Shown here one piece after another: positions 1 through 7,466 of a stretch of 64,000 nucleotides of DNA. The position numbers and the translations under genes are program-made. Origin of the DNA: Actinomycetota bacterium (lineage in GTDB: Bacteria > Actinomycetota > Actinomycetes > Propionibacteriales > Propionibacteriaceae); contig JAIUOS010000006.1 in NCBI GenBank assembly GCA_020161755.1, forward strand, positions 1 through 64,000, in the 5' to 3' direction. Below the pieces are notes generated by a model that was not told the DNA's origin, did no database searches, and saw nothing but the letters and a program-made list of their open reading frames with translations. Numbering within the stretch: the stretch's first letter is position 1; each line of letters begins with the position of its first letter.

Positions 1-65
1 ACGGAGTCTAAGAGCCAGCCGACCAGTGCAAAGGATCCAACCACCGCAACCAGCGGCAGCAACAC
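1..65 (-). CDS. possible partial membrane protein (AtpZ/AtpI-like N-terminus), runs off left edge
   Basis: Reading leftward from a GTG at 65-63, the frame gives VLLPLVAVVGSFALVGWLLD and continues past the window edge. The stretch is strongly hydrophobic and ends in G-W-L-L-D, which resembles the first transmembrane segment of small AtpZ/AtpI-family proteins (usually ggxxGWxxD). An in-frame TAG lies about 20 bases upstream of the proposed start, so a much longer N-terminus is not possible. No good ribosome binding site is visible. Only 22 codons are available, so this is a weak call; a chance hydrophobic frame is the alternative. Confidence 0.22.
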   Translation of the reverse strand, partial: MLLPLVAVVGSFALVGWLLDS

Positions 66-87
66 CCTGACACTGACCCGAGTCTAC

Positions 88-155
88 GGACCGGTCCGGG
101 AACCGTCCCCATCTCGGTCCGGGACCGGGTTGGGAACCGTCCCCATCTCGGTCCC
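88..155. repeat. two units of the GGACCGAGTTGGG-type hairpin repeat
   Basis: Two degenerate units, each with AACCGTCCCC followed by ATCTCGGTCC, are the reverse-orientation form of the hairpin repeat seen again at 19770-19858, 46770-46892 and 47218-47260. The best units in the window have 13-base arms GGACCGAGTTGGG and CCCAACTCGGTCC around a GACGGTT loop. The rest of the 66-301 spacer holds only this, the hairpin at 162-229 and an unremarkable G-rich stretch. Confidence 0.7.
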
Positions 156-161
156 TCCCGC

Positions 162-229
162 CAAACGCCCCCGAAGTTGACAAACGCCCCCGAAATTTCA
201 GGGGCGTTTGTGAGTTTCGGGGGCGTTTG
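162..229. repeat. 68-bp hairpin repeat (ACAAACGCCCCCGAA family), copy 1
   Basis: The block ACAAACGCCCCCGAA occurs twice in direct order and then as its inverse complement (TTTCGGGGGCGTTTG), giving a long near-perfect stem-loop centred on the AAATTT at about 193-198. A second copy lies at 10896-10964. It sits downstream of the leftward TetR gene and could terminate it. Confidence 0.8.
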
Positions 230-301
230 CGGGGACGGGGGGAATCGAACCCGGTCGACGGGGACGGGGGAGCGAACGGACGGGTGGCGGACGGAGGGAA
301 C

Positions 302-937
302 TCAGCCGAGGGCAGCGGACGGACGCAGGGAGCCCCAGTCGCCCAGGGCGCCCTGGAGGGCGCCGAGGGCGGCCTCGACAAGCGGGCCGCGGTCGGCGGC
401 GGGGCAGCCGTCCTCGACCCAGGCGCCGGCGGCGGCGCCGAGGAACCCGAGGAACCCCACGATCGCCAGCTGGGCGCGGCGGTGGTCGGGGTTGCGGAGC
501 TGCCCGGTGAGCTCGGCCACCAGCTCGGAGCGGTAGCGCAGCCGCAGCTCCTGGACGGCCGCCGGCTCGTCCGCCCCGGTGAAGAACGGCGACGCCCAGG
601 CGACGTGTAGGTCCTTGACCTGGTCGAGCACGACCTCGATCGTGACTCGGACGTGGTCGCGCGCGGACGTCCCGACGGGCAGCGCGGCGACCGCGTCCCG
701 CTGGCCGGCGGCCAGCCGTCCGAGCTGGTCACCCACCACGGCCGTGTACAGGCCGGCCTTGTTCGCGAAGTACTTGTACACCAGCGCCTCGGACGCCCCG
801 GCGGCCTCCGCGACCGCGCCCACCGACACCTGCGAGTACGCCTCGCCGGTGAAGGCCGCCGTCGCCGCCGTGAGGATCGCGTCCCGGCGCGCCTGCGGGC
901 CGAGTCGCTGGCGGGTCCGCCGGTCCTGGGTGCGCAC
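302..937 (-). CDS. TetR/AcrR-family transcriptional regulator
   Basis: A 211-residue protein of typical TetR size. The N-terminal DNA-binding domain has the helix-turn-helix at about residues 36-58 (SVGAVAEAAGASEALVYKYF), followed by a helical ligand-binding domain ending in a Gly/Ala-rich helix. The ligand is not predictable from sequence. The gene is divergent from the GH13 gene at 1008. The 70-bp spacer carries an inverted repeat GTGAG-N5-CTCAC (957-971) that could be its operator, so control of itself and perhaps of the amylase-family gene is a reasonable inference. The start is the ATG at 937; no competing start is clearly better. Confidence 0.85.
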   Translation of the reverse strand: MRTQDRRTRQRLGPQARRDAILTAATAAFTGEAYSQVSVGAVAEAAGASEALVYKYFANKAGLYTAVVGDQLGRLAAGQRDAVAALPVGTSARDHVRVTIEVVLDQVKDLHVAWASPFFTGADEPAAVQELRLRYRSELVAELTGQLRNPDHRRAQLAIVGFLGFLGAAAGAWVEDGCPAADRGPLVEAALGALQGALGDWGSLRPSAALG

Positions 938-956
938 ATGGACACCCTAGCGCCTA

Positions 957-971
957 GTGAGGTAGTCTCAC
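957..971. promoter_or_regulatory. candidate TetR operator between divergent genes
   Basis: GTGAG-GTAGT-CTCAC is a perfect 5-bp inverted repeat with a 5-base spacer, 20 bp upstream of the TetR start and 37 bp upstream of the GH13 start. Position and symmetry suit autoregulation. This is inference from the dyad alone. Confidence 0.4.
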
Positions 972-1007
972 CAACGTATTGAGAATCACTCACTTAGGAG
1001 GGCCCGC

Positions 1008-2240
1008 ATGGGTTGGGCGGACAGCGTCATCTGGTGGCACTGCTACCCGCTGCGTTTCGTGGACGCCGAGCGCACCGCGGTCGACACCGTCGAACACCGG
1101 CTGTGGCGGGTGGCGAACTGGCTCGACTACCTCGTCGAACTCGGCGCGAACGGGCTGCTGATGGCGCCGGTGTTCGCCTCCACGAGCCACGGCTACGACA
1201 CCCTCGACCACTACCGGATCGACCCGCGCCTGGGCGACGACGCCGACTTCGACGACCTCGTCGCGCTGGCAAAGGAGCGCGGTGTCCGCCTCCTGCTGGA
1301 CGGGGTCTTCAACCACGTCTCGCAGAACCACGAGATCGTACGCAAGGCGCTCGCCGGCGGCCCCGGCTCCGCGGACGGCGCCTGGATCCGGTGGGTGGGG
1401 GAGTACCCGCGCGGCTTCGAGGGCAACCTCGACCTGGTCGAACTCGACCTGGCGAACCCCGCCGTGCAGGACTACGTGGTCGGCGTGATGACCCATTGGC
1501 TCGACCGTGGCGCGGACGGCTGGCGCCTCGACGCCGCCTACGCCGCCGGGCCCGACGCCTGGCGTCCGATCGTCGACCGGGTCAAGGCCGCCCACCCCGA
1601 TTGCTGGCTCCTGGCCGAGGTGATCCACGGCGAGTACGCCGACTTCGTGGCCCGCTCCGGCGTCGACTCGGTCACCCAGTACGAGCTGTGGAAGGCCACC
1701 TGGAGCTCGCTCAACGACCACAACTTCCACGAGCTCGCCTGGACGCTCACCCGCCACGCCGAGTTCGCCCAGACCTACCGGCCGGCCACGTTCATCGGCA
1801 ACCACGACACCACCCGGATCGCGACGAAGCTCGCGGACGAACGCAGCCTGCCGCTCGCGACCGCGCTGCTCCTGCTGCTGCCCGGCGTCCCCACCGTGTA
1901 CGCCGGCGACGAGCAGGGCTTCACCGGCGAGAAGACGGACGGGCCCACCGGCGACGACGCGGTGCGTCCGCCCTTCCCGGAGGAGCCGTCGGCACTGGCC
2001 GGGTTCGGGCGTCCGGTGTTCGCACTGCACCAGCGCCTGATCCACCTTCGCCGTACGCACCCGTGGCTGGTCTCCGCCGCGCTGACCGTGAACACGACGA
2101 CCGACGACACGATCGCGATCGACCTGGTCGGGAACGGCGGACGGCTCACGCTGGCCCTGAACGCGTCCGACCAGCCAGCGGAGCTCGCCGGCGTGAACGG
2201 CCCCGTCCACGTCGACCCCCACGGCTGGGCGCTCGCCTAG
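1008..2240 (+). CDS. GH13 alpha-amylase-family glycoside hydrolase
   Basis: A 410-residue enzyme with the GH13 (beta/alpha)8 motifs in order: region I DGVFNH (98-103), region II GWRLDAAY (171-178, nucleophile D175), region III AEVIHG (203-208, acid/base E204) and region IV FIGNHD (262-267, transition-state stabiliser D267). All catalytic residues are present. The family acts on alpha-glucosidic bonds in maltodextrin, glycogen or trehalose-like sugars; the exact substrate cannot be fixed. No signal peptide is visible, so it is probably cytoplasmic. At 410 residues it is compact, lacking large extra domains. The start is supported by GGAGG at 997-1001. The AraC gene begins 2 bases after the stop, so the two are probably co-transcribed. 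Confidence 0.92.
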   Translation: MGWADSVIWWHCYPLRFVDAERTAVDTVEHRLWRVANWLDYLVELGANGLLMAPVFASTSHGYDTLDHYRIDPRLGDDADFDDLVALAKERGVRLLLDGVFNHVSQNHEIVRKALAGGPGSADGAWIRWVGEYPRGFEGNLDLVELDLANPAVQDYVVGVMTHWLDRGADGWRLDAAYAAGPDAWRPIVDRVKAAHPDCWLLAEVIHGEYADFVARSGVDSVTQYELWKATWSSLNDHNFHELAWTLTRHAEFAQTYRPATFIGNHDTTRIATKLADERSLPLATALLLLLPGVPTVYAGDEQGFTGEKTDGPTGDDAVRPPFPEEPSALAGFGRPVFALHQRLIHLRRTHPWLVSAALTVNTTTDDTIAIDLVGNGGRLTLALNASDQPAELAGVNGPVHVDPHGWALA

Positions 2241-2241
2241 A

Positions 2242-2649
2242 GTGCCCCCGATGGCACAGTCACCCCGGGTGCTCGCCCACCTGCGCCGGGCGCGAGACCT
2301 GATCGACCGGGAGTACGCGCGTCCGCTGGACGTGCCGTCGATGGCCCGACAAGCACTGATGTCGCCCGCGCACTTCTCCCGGGAGTTCCGGACCGCGTAC
2401 GGCGAGACGCCCTACGGCTACTTGATGACGCGGCGCATCGAGCGGGCGATGGCCCTGCTGAGGGCCGGCAGCAGCGTCACCGACGCGTGCATGGCCGTGG
2501 GGGCGACCTCGCTCGGCTCGTTCAGCACCTCCTTCACCCAGCTCGTCGGCGAGACCCCCAGCGCGTACCGGGCCCGCGACCACGCGGCCAGCGAGGCGAT
2601 GCCCAGCTGCATCGCGAAAGTGCTCACCCGGCCCACCCGTTTCGGCTGA
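2242..2649 (+). CDS. short AraC-family transcriptional regulator
   Basis: About 135 residues consisting almost only of the AraC/XylS DNA-binding domain. The first helix-turn-helix is at about residues 30-55 (LDVPSMARQALMSPAHFSRE) and the second at about 77-105 (VTDACMAVGATSLGSFSTSF), followed by the family signature ending in GETPSAYR. There is no N-terminal sensor domain. Start candidates are GTG 2242 and ATG 2251 in the same frame; neither has a strong ribosome site. The following gene encodes a VOC/glyoxalase-fold protein, a very common actinobacterial pairing of a minimal AraC protein with a VOC partner. Confidence 0.88.
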   Translation: MPPMAQSPRVLAHLRRARDLIDREYARPLDVPSMARQALMSPAHFSREFRTAYGETPYGYLMTRRIERAMALLRAGSSVTDACMAVGATSLGSFSTSFTQLVGETPSAYRARDHAASEAMPSCIAKVLTRPTRFG

Positions 2650-2704
2650 GATCGAGCAGGATCGGAGAAGCCAACCCGGCTCCCGGACGCCTACCGTCGA
2701 ACCC

Positions 2705-3103
2705 ATGAACATCACCTTGAAGTACGCGCCGGTGACGGTGGACGACATGGACGCCGCGATCGCTTTCTACACCGACGGCCTCGGGCTCGAGCTCCGCAAC
2801 GACGTGTCCGGCGGCGGGTTCCGCTGGGTCACCCTCGGCGCGGCCGGCGGCGGCACCGAGATCGTCCTGTCCGAGCCCGGCGGTGGACGCTCGCCCGAGG
2901 ACGCGGACGCGATGCACGCGCTGCTGGCCAAGGGTGCGCTGCCGTTCAACGTGTTCGAGGTGCCGGACGTGGATGCGCTCTTCGAGCGTGTCCGGGCGAC
3001 CGGGGCCGAGGTGCTCCAGGAGCCGGTCGACCAGCCGTGGGGGCCGCGCGACTGCGCGTTCCGGGACCCGTCCGGCAACACCGTCCGCATCAACCAGGCC
3101 TGA
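2705..3103 (+). CDS. VOC-family (glyoxalase/bleomycin-resistance fold) protein
   Basis: A 132-residue single-domain protein with the paired beta-alpha-beta-beta-beta modules of the vicinal oxygen chelate superfamily. Recognisable segments are VTVDDMDAAIAFYTDGLGLE near the start and GPRDCAFRDPSGNTVRINQA at the end. The family includes isomerases, dioxygenases and drug-binding proteins; the substrate here is unknown. It follows the small AraC gene by 55 bases and probably works with it. The last codons and the stop lie inside a 15-bp tandem repeat that continues into the 3' spacer. Confidence 0.85.
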   Translation: MNITLKYAPVTVDDMDAAIAFYTDGLGLELRNDVSGGGFRWVTLGAAGGGTEIVLSEPGGGRSPEDADAMHALLAKGALPFNVFEVPDVDALFERVRATGAEVLQEPVDQPWGPRDCAFRDPSGNTVRINQA

Positions 3104-3143
3104 ATCAACCAGGCCTGAATCAACCAGGCCTGAATCAACCGGG
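3089..3143. repeat. 15-bp tandem repeat spanning the VOC stop codon
   Basis: ATCAACCAGGCCTGA is repeated perfectly at 3089, 3104 and 3119, with a degenerate fourth unit from 3134. The first unit encodes the protein C-terminus and its TGA (3101-3103) is the stop. Because 15 is a multiple of three, each further unit repeats the stop in frame, so the expansion is neutral for the protein. Confidence 0.9.
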
Positions 3144-3153
3144 CCCGGACGAG

Positions 3154-5016
3154 TCAGGCCGTGGTGTGGTGCACGTAGCACCAGCGCCAGTTCTCGCCGG
3201 GCTCGGCGGACTGCATCACCGGGTGGGTGGTGTCCTGGAAGTGCGCGGTGGCGTGCCGGGCCGGCGAGGAGTCGCAGCAGCCGACGTTGCCGCACGCCAG
3301 GCACTGGCGCAGCGACACCCAGACCAGGCCTTCGTCCAGGCACTGCTGGCAGACCGGGTCGGGCGCGGTGACGACCGCCGGGTAGGCGTCCAGGTCGGCG
3401 CAGCCCTCGCCGGTGCGGTGGACGGTGGCCGGCGCCACCGACTCGGGACGCTGCGGCTGGGAGTCGTCGATCATCGACTCCTCCAGGTCGAGCATGGCCA
3501 GCACCTCCGCGACGACCTCGGACGGCACCTGCCCGCCGTCCCTGATCTCGAGGACGCGTTCGCGCTCGGCCGCCAGCATCTCGGTGCGCACCCGCGCGTA
3601 CAGCTCGCTCGGCGCCTCCCGCTCCGAGGTCGTGCCGAGCCGTTCCCAGGCCGCGAAGTTGCGCTGCTCGCTGCGCTGCCGGATCAGGTCGGCGATGCCG
3701 TGCGGGTCGTCGAACTCCAGCTCCGCGAGCCGCTTCTCGGCCGCCTTCGACGCCTGCTGGAGCAGGGTGGCGCGGGCCAGCGCGTCCTCCATCGGGTCGG
3801 GCGAGGGCACCCGGAACCGGCGCGCGAACCACGGCAGCGACAGCCCCTGGATGAACAGGGTCCCGGCCACCACGGTGAAGGCGATCAGCAGCAGCACCTC
3901 GCGGTACGGGGTGTCCTCCGGGATCACGAAGGCCGCGGCCAGCGTCACCACGCCCCGCATGCCGGCCCAGCCCAGGATGAACGTGTACCCCAGCGGCGGA
4001 CGCTTCCGTCCGCCCACCCCCGAGCCCGGCTTCATCAGCAGGAAGCGCGCCGGGAACACCCACAGCAGCCGCAGCACGATCACCGCGGCCAGCGTGGCCA
4101 GGCAGACCCCGATGACCAGCGCGAGCGGGACGCCGGAGCGGGCCACGTCCGCCACGATCCACTGCGCCTGGAGACCGATCAGCAGGAAGACCGTGTTCTC
4201 CAGCAGGAAGGCGATCGTCCGCCAGTTCGTCCGCTCGGTCACCCGCGACTTGGCGGTCTGGATCAGCGGGGCCTTGTGGCCCAGCAGCAGCCCCGCCACG
4301 ACCACGGCCAGCACCCCGGACGCGTGGATCGACTCGGCGGCCAGATAGGCGACGAACGGCACCACGAACGAGACCGCGGTGTCGAGGATGGGGTCGGTGA
4401 TCCGGCGGCGGAACCAGGCCACCACGACGAACGTCCCGAAGCCGACCAGGACGCCGCCCCCGGCGGCCAGCGCGAAGTCGCCGGCGATCTCGAGGGCGGT
4501 CACGCTGGCGCCCAGGGCCGCGATCGCGGTGCGCAGGGTGACCAGCGCGGTGGCGTCGTTGAGCAGCGACTCGCCCTCCAGGATCGTGACGATCCGGCGG
4601 GGCAGGCCGATCCGGCGCGCGACGGCGGTGGCGGCCACGGCGTCCGGCGGTGCCACGACCGCGCCGATCGCGATCGCCGCCGGCCAGGGGATCGCGGGCA
4701 GCAGGGCGTGCACGACCACGCCGACACCGAGCGCGGTGAACACGACCAACCCGATCGACAGCAGCAGGATGCTGCGGCGGTTCTGTTTGAAGTCGACGAG
4801 CGAGGTCTGGACGGCCGCCGCGTAGAGCAGCGGCGGCAGCAGCCCGAGCAGCACGATGTCGGGCTCCAGCTGCACCTCCGGGACCCCGGGCACGAAGCTC
4901 GCCACCACGCCGACGGCGATCAGCAGCAGCGGCGCGGGGAACCTCAGTCGGGACGCGAGCGCCGTCCCGGCCAGGATGCAGGCCACCAGGACAACCACGA
5001 AGAGGGCGTTCGCCAT
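3154..5016 (-). CDS. CPA1-type Na+/H+ antiporter with C-terminal UBP zinc finger
   Basis: A 620-residue protein. Residues 1 to about 410 form a polytopic CPA1/NhaP exchanger with the PPDAV segment (123-127) and the ion-binding GESLLNDATALV segment (148-159, N153/D154). A cytoplasmic helical region follows (about 420-530). The last ~80 residues form a ZnF-UBP module: C-A-D-L-D, then CQQC, CLAC, CC and spaced histidines (ARHATAHFQDTTH). UBP fingers bind free C-terminal tails such as that of ubiquitin in eukaryotes; a role as a cytoplasmic regulatory sensor here is inference. The antiporter function (pH and Na+ homeostasis at the plasma membrane) is well supported. It is convergent with the VOC gene. 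Confidence 0.9.
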   Translation of the reverse strand: MANALFVVVLVACILAGTALASRLRFPAPLLLIAVGVVASFVPGVPEVQLEPDIVLLGLLPPLLYAAAVQTSLVDFKQNRRSILLLSIGLVVFTALGVGVVVHALLPAIPWPAAIAIGAVVAPPDAVAATAVARRIGLPRRIVTILEGESLLNDATALVTLRTAIAALGASVTALEIAGDFALAAGGGVLVGFGTFVVVAWFRRRITDPILDTAVSFVVPFVAYLAAESIHASGVLAVVVAGLLLGHKAPLIQTAKSRVTERTNWRTIAFLLENTVFLLIGLQAQWIVADVARSGVPLALVIGVCLATLAAVIVLRLLWVFPARFLLMKPGSGVGGRKRPPLGYTFILGWAGMRGVVTLAAAFVIPEDTPYREVLLLIAFTVVAGTLFIQGLSLPWFARRFRVPSPDPMEDALARATLLQQASKAAEKRLAELEFDDPHGIADLIRQRSEQRNFAAWERLGTTSEREAPSELYARVRTEMLAAERERVLEIRDGGQVPSEVVAEVLAMLDLEESMIDDSQPQRPESVAPATVHRTGEGCADLDAYPAVVTAPDPVCQQCLDEGLVWVSLRQCLACGNVGCCDSSPARHATAHFQDTTHPVMQSAEPGENWRWCYVHHTTA

Positions 5017-5084
5017 TCGTGCATTCTCACGTGTCGCGCCGACAGCGGGAAGCCCGGCTCATGAGCGGAGCCGACGACAGGCCC

Positions 5085-5702
5085 TCAGGCCGCGGCGCGG
5101 TCGATGTCGAGCTTGCGGGCATGCACCCGTTCGATGGCGCCGTGGGCGAACCGCTCGCACGCCTCGACGGTGACCGGCTCGGTGTCGAGGTGCCGGCTCG
5201 GACGCCGGGTGAAGTGCTCGCCGCCCAGCGGGATCGTGACGGCCTCCAGCAGCCGCTGGCCGAACCGGATCAGCCCGTTGGTGGACACGATGTGGTCGGC
5301 CAGCAGCAGGCTGCCGCCCGGCCGCAGCACGCGCAGTGCCTCGCGGATCGCGGCGACGTCGTCGGGCACCTCGCACAGGGCGAACGTGCACACCACGGCG
5401 TCGAAGGAGCCGTCGGTGTAGGGCAGCGCCGCGGCGTCCGCGCGCTCGATCACGAACCGGCGGTTCAGGGTGCGCATCCGGGTGCGGGCGAAGCCGAGCA
5501 CGTCCTCGTTGACGTCCACCGCGGTCAGCCGGACGTCGGGGGCGTAGTGCCCGAGGTTGAGGCCGGTGCCGACGGCGATCTCCAGGGTGTCGCCGCCCGC
5601 GCGTCCGCACACCCAGGCGCGGGTGTCGGGGAAGTACCGGGCCTCGAGGCGCTGCATCAGCGAGTCGTAGCTGCTGGCCTGTCGGGGGGTGACGGTCCTC
5701 AT
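5085..5702 (-). CDS. class I SAM-dependent methyltransferase
   Basis: With the ATG at 5702 the product is 205 residues; an upstream in-frame ATG at 5771 would add 23 residues with no family similarity. Motif I is LEIAVGTGLNLGHY (about 40-53), the acidic residue at the end of beta-2 is in LTAVDVNED (about 59-67), motif II/III are VVCTFALCEVPD and LRVLRPGGSLLLADH. This is the UbiE/phospholipid N-methyltransferase-like branch of the Rossmann methyltransferases. The substrate is not identifiable. It lies alone between the antiporter and a divergent small gene. Confidence 0.83.
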   Translation of the reverse strand: MRTVTPRQASSYDSLMQRLEARYFPDTRAWVCGRAGGDTLEIAVGTGLNLGHYAPDVRLTAVDVNEDVLGFARTRMRTLNRRFVIERADAAALPYTDGSFDAVVCTFALCEVPDDVAAIREALRVLRPGGSLLLADHIVSTNGLIRFGQRLLEAVTIPLGGEHFTRRPSRHLDTEPVTVEACERFAHGAIERVHARKLDIDRAAA

Positions 5703-5806
5703 CGCCCCATTGTCGCTGCCCGGACGCCGGAAGCCGATCCCCACGTCACAACCGACGCAATCCGGACGCACAGCAGGCTCACAAGCGGCGGACGTTCGAT
5801 GGAGCC

Positions 5807-6289
5807 ATGAGTACCTACCAGAACTACCCCGACCCCGACGCCGTCGAGCGGTACCGGTACCTACTGCGCACCGCGGACCCCACGCAGATCGAGCAGGCGC
5901 ACGAGGAGGCGTTCGCGCAGCTCACCCCGGCCGAACGCCAGGAGGTGCTGGCCGCTCTGGCGCGTGCCGACGAGGCCCCCCGGGACGACTCGCCGGCCTC
6001 GCTGGCCCGGGCCGCCACCCGGCTGGAGGTACGCCGACCGGGCGCTCTCGACCAGCTCTTCGGCGGCTACGGCGCCGGACGGACGGTGATGGCCTCGTTG
6101 GCCGCGGGGTTCGTCGGCTCGGCCGTCTTCGACCTGCTGTTCGACCGGCCCGGCGGGATCTTCGGTTTCGGCCACCACATGTTCGGCGGCCCCGCGATGG
6201 GGTTCGGCGGTTTCGGCGGACCCGGTGGCGGCGGTTTCGGTGGACCCGGTGGCGGCGGATTCGGCGGCGGCGGTCCGGGCGGGTTCTGA
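5807..6289 (+). CDS. uncharacterised small protein with Gly/Phe-rich C-terminus
   Basis: 160 residues. The N-terminal half is helical and charged (DAVERYRYLLRTADPTQIEQ, then LTPAERQEVLAALA), followed by a hydrophobic segment at about 95-110 (TVMASLAAGFVGSAVFDLLF) and a low-complexity tail of Gly, Phe and Pro (GGFGGPGGGGF repeated). GGAG precedes the ATG by a normal distance. Similar small actinobacterial proteins exist but have no assigned function. It may associate with the membrane through the single hydrophobic segment. Confidence 0.72.
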   Translation: MSTYQNYPDPDAVERYRYLLRTADPTQIEQAHEEAFAQLTPAERQEVLAALARADEAPRDDSPASLARAATRLEVRRPGALDQLFGGYGAGRTVMASLAAGFVGSAVFDLLFDRPGGIFGFGHHMFGGPAMGFGGFGGPGGGGFGGPGGGGFGGGGPGGF

Positions 6290-6338
6290 TGCCCGGGGTT
6301 CGGTGGTGCCGGACGCGGGCCCGAGGCAGACTGGCGGC

Positions 6339-6771
6339 ATGACGCACCAGAACCTGCTGCCTGGGCCCGAGCCGACCCTCCTGCCCGCCGACGGTCCGGA
6401 CGCGGTGGCGCGCGCGGCCCTCGCCGGCGGTGCGACCGCGCGGGAGTCCGTCCCGTCGGCGCCCGGCATCCTCGCTGCTCTGGGCGCTGCTGGCCGAGGA
6501 GGCGCTCGCCGAGTCGTCGGTGGTGGCGGCGTACGCCTACGCGCGCACCGGCTACCACCGTGGGCTGGACGCACTCCGCCGCGCGGGCTGGCGGGGACAG
6601 GGACCGATCCCGGCCGCGCACCAGCCGAACCAGGGGTTCCTGCGTGCGCTGCTGGCGCTCGCCGAGGCGGCCGCAGCGATCGGCGAGCAGGACGAGGCCG
6701 ACCGGTGCCGCCAGTTCCTCCTCGACTCGGGTACCTCGGCCGACGAGGTGGCTGGACTCCGCGCTTCCTGA
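6339..6771 (+). pseudogene. DUF3151-family gene disrupted by a frameshift
   Basis: The family N-terminus MTHQNLLPGPEPTLLPAD starts at the ATG at 6339, while the conserved middle and end (SSLLWALLAEEALAES, then AYAYARTGYHRGLDALRRAG, then FLRALLALAEAAAAIGE) are read one frame over up to the TGA at 6771. The switch is needed at about 6452-6464. There GCGCCCGGCATCC would read A-H-P-A-S if the His codon, now a single C, had two more bases, so a 2-base deletion is the simplest explanation. The function of DUF3151 is unknown. This could be a true loss of function or an assembly error. A shortened product from an internal start (GTG 6430) is possible but would lack the conserved N-terminus. Confidence 0.75.
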
Positions 6772-6800
6772 GCGGCTGGTCGGGGCCCTATCCTCATCCG

Positions 6801-7457
6801 ATGACCGCCCAGCCACCGTCCGACGGCCACTCGCCGCAGGTTCCCGGATCGACGCCCGCCCACCCGCAGCAGCCCTACCCGCAACAGGCGTACCCGCAGC
6901 AGCAGGCGTACCCGCAGCAGCAGGCGTACCCGCAGCAGCAGGCGTACCCGCAGCAGCAGGCGTACCCGCAGCAGCAGGCGTACCCGCAGCAGCAGGCGTA
7001 CCCGCAGCAGCAGGCGTACCCGCAGCAGCAGGCCTACCCGCAACAGCAGGCCTACCCCCAGGGGTTGCCGGGCGTCCAGCCGGGCAACGGCCTGGTACGG
7101 GTGCACATCCAGGGCAACGCGTTCACGTCCAGCATGATCGTGCCCAGCCTGCTGCTCGACGACCGGCCGGTGGGGTCGAAGTACGGCGACAACGCCTACC
7201 AACTGCCGCCGGGTCGGCACCGGGTCGAGCTGTACGCCCAGTGGATGCGGCGCTACGGCCAGGCGCTGCTCGACGTCGACATCCATCCCGGCTCGGTGGT
7301 CGACGTCTACTACGCGGCCCCGCTCCACCAGTTCACGACCGGCAGCATCGGCCTCGCGCCGCAGAAGCGGAAGGGCGCCGCGATGATGGTCGCCGTGGTC
7401 GCGATCATCTTCCTGGTGTTCTTCCTGATCGGTCTGGCGATCGTCAACCTCGCGTAG
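6801..7457 (+). CDS. membrane protein with YPQQQA repeats and C-terminal anchor
   Basis: 218 residues in three parts: a Pro/Gln-rich N-terminus (about residues 1-95) made of around ten YPQQQA hexapeptides; a compact beta-rich domain (about 100-185, GNGLVRVHIQGNAF to VDVYYAAPLHQF); and a single C-terminal transmembrane helix (about 195-216). The middle part resembles the small beta domains that actinobacterial proteins use as peptide or lipid-linked modules, but I do not recognise the family. Topology suggests a cytoplasmic repeat region on a tail-anchored protein. It ends 10 bases before the convergent zwf stop. Confidence 0.75.
   Translation: MTAQPPSDGHSPQVPGSTPAHPQQPYPQQAYPQQQAYPQQQAYPQQQAYPQQQAYPQQQAYPQQQAYPQQQAYPQQQAYPQQQAYPQGLPGVQPGNGLVRVHIQGNAFTSSMIVPSLLLDDRPVGSKYGDNAYQLPPGRHRVELYAQWMRRYGQALLDVDIHPGSVVDVYYAAPLHQFTTGSIGLAPQKRKGAAMMVAVVAIIFLVFFLIGLAIVNLA
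6873..7062. repeat. coding 18-bp tandem repeat (YPQQQA)
   Basis: About ten near-identical 18-bp units (GCGTACCCGCAGCAGCAG) lie in frame. Units in the centre are identical at base level, which points to recent expansion by slippage; units at both ends carry third-position changes (CAA, GCC). Copy number probably varies among strains. Confidence 0.9.
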
Positions 7458-7466
7458 GAGGGACGG

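Noticed and set aside
235-262. T-arm-like sequence on the minus strand (GGGTTCGATTCCC), suggesting a tRNA 3' end.
   Set aside because: No D-arm, anticodon arm or pairing acceptor 5' strand is found within the required distance. A tRNA remnant cannot be excluded but is not supported.
3037-5064. Long plus-strand open frame opposite the antiporter.
   Set aside because: It mirrors the high GC third-position use of the real minus-strand gene, is rich in Arg, Gln, His and Gly, and shows no domain.
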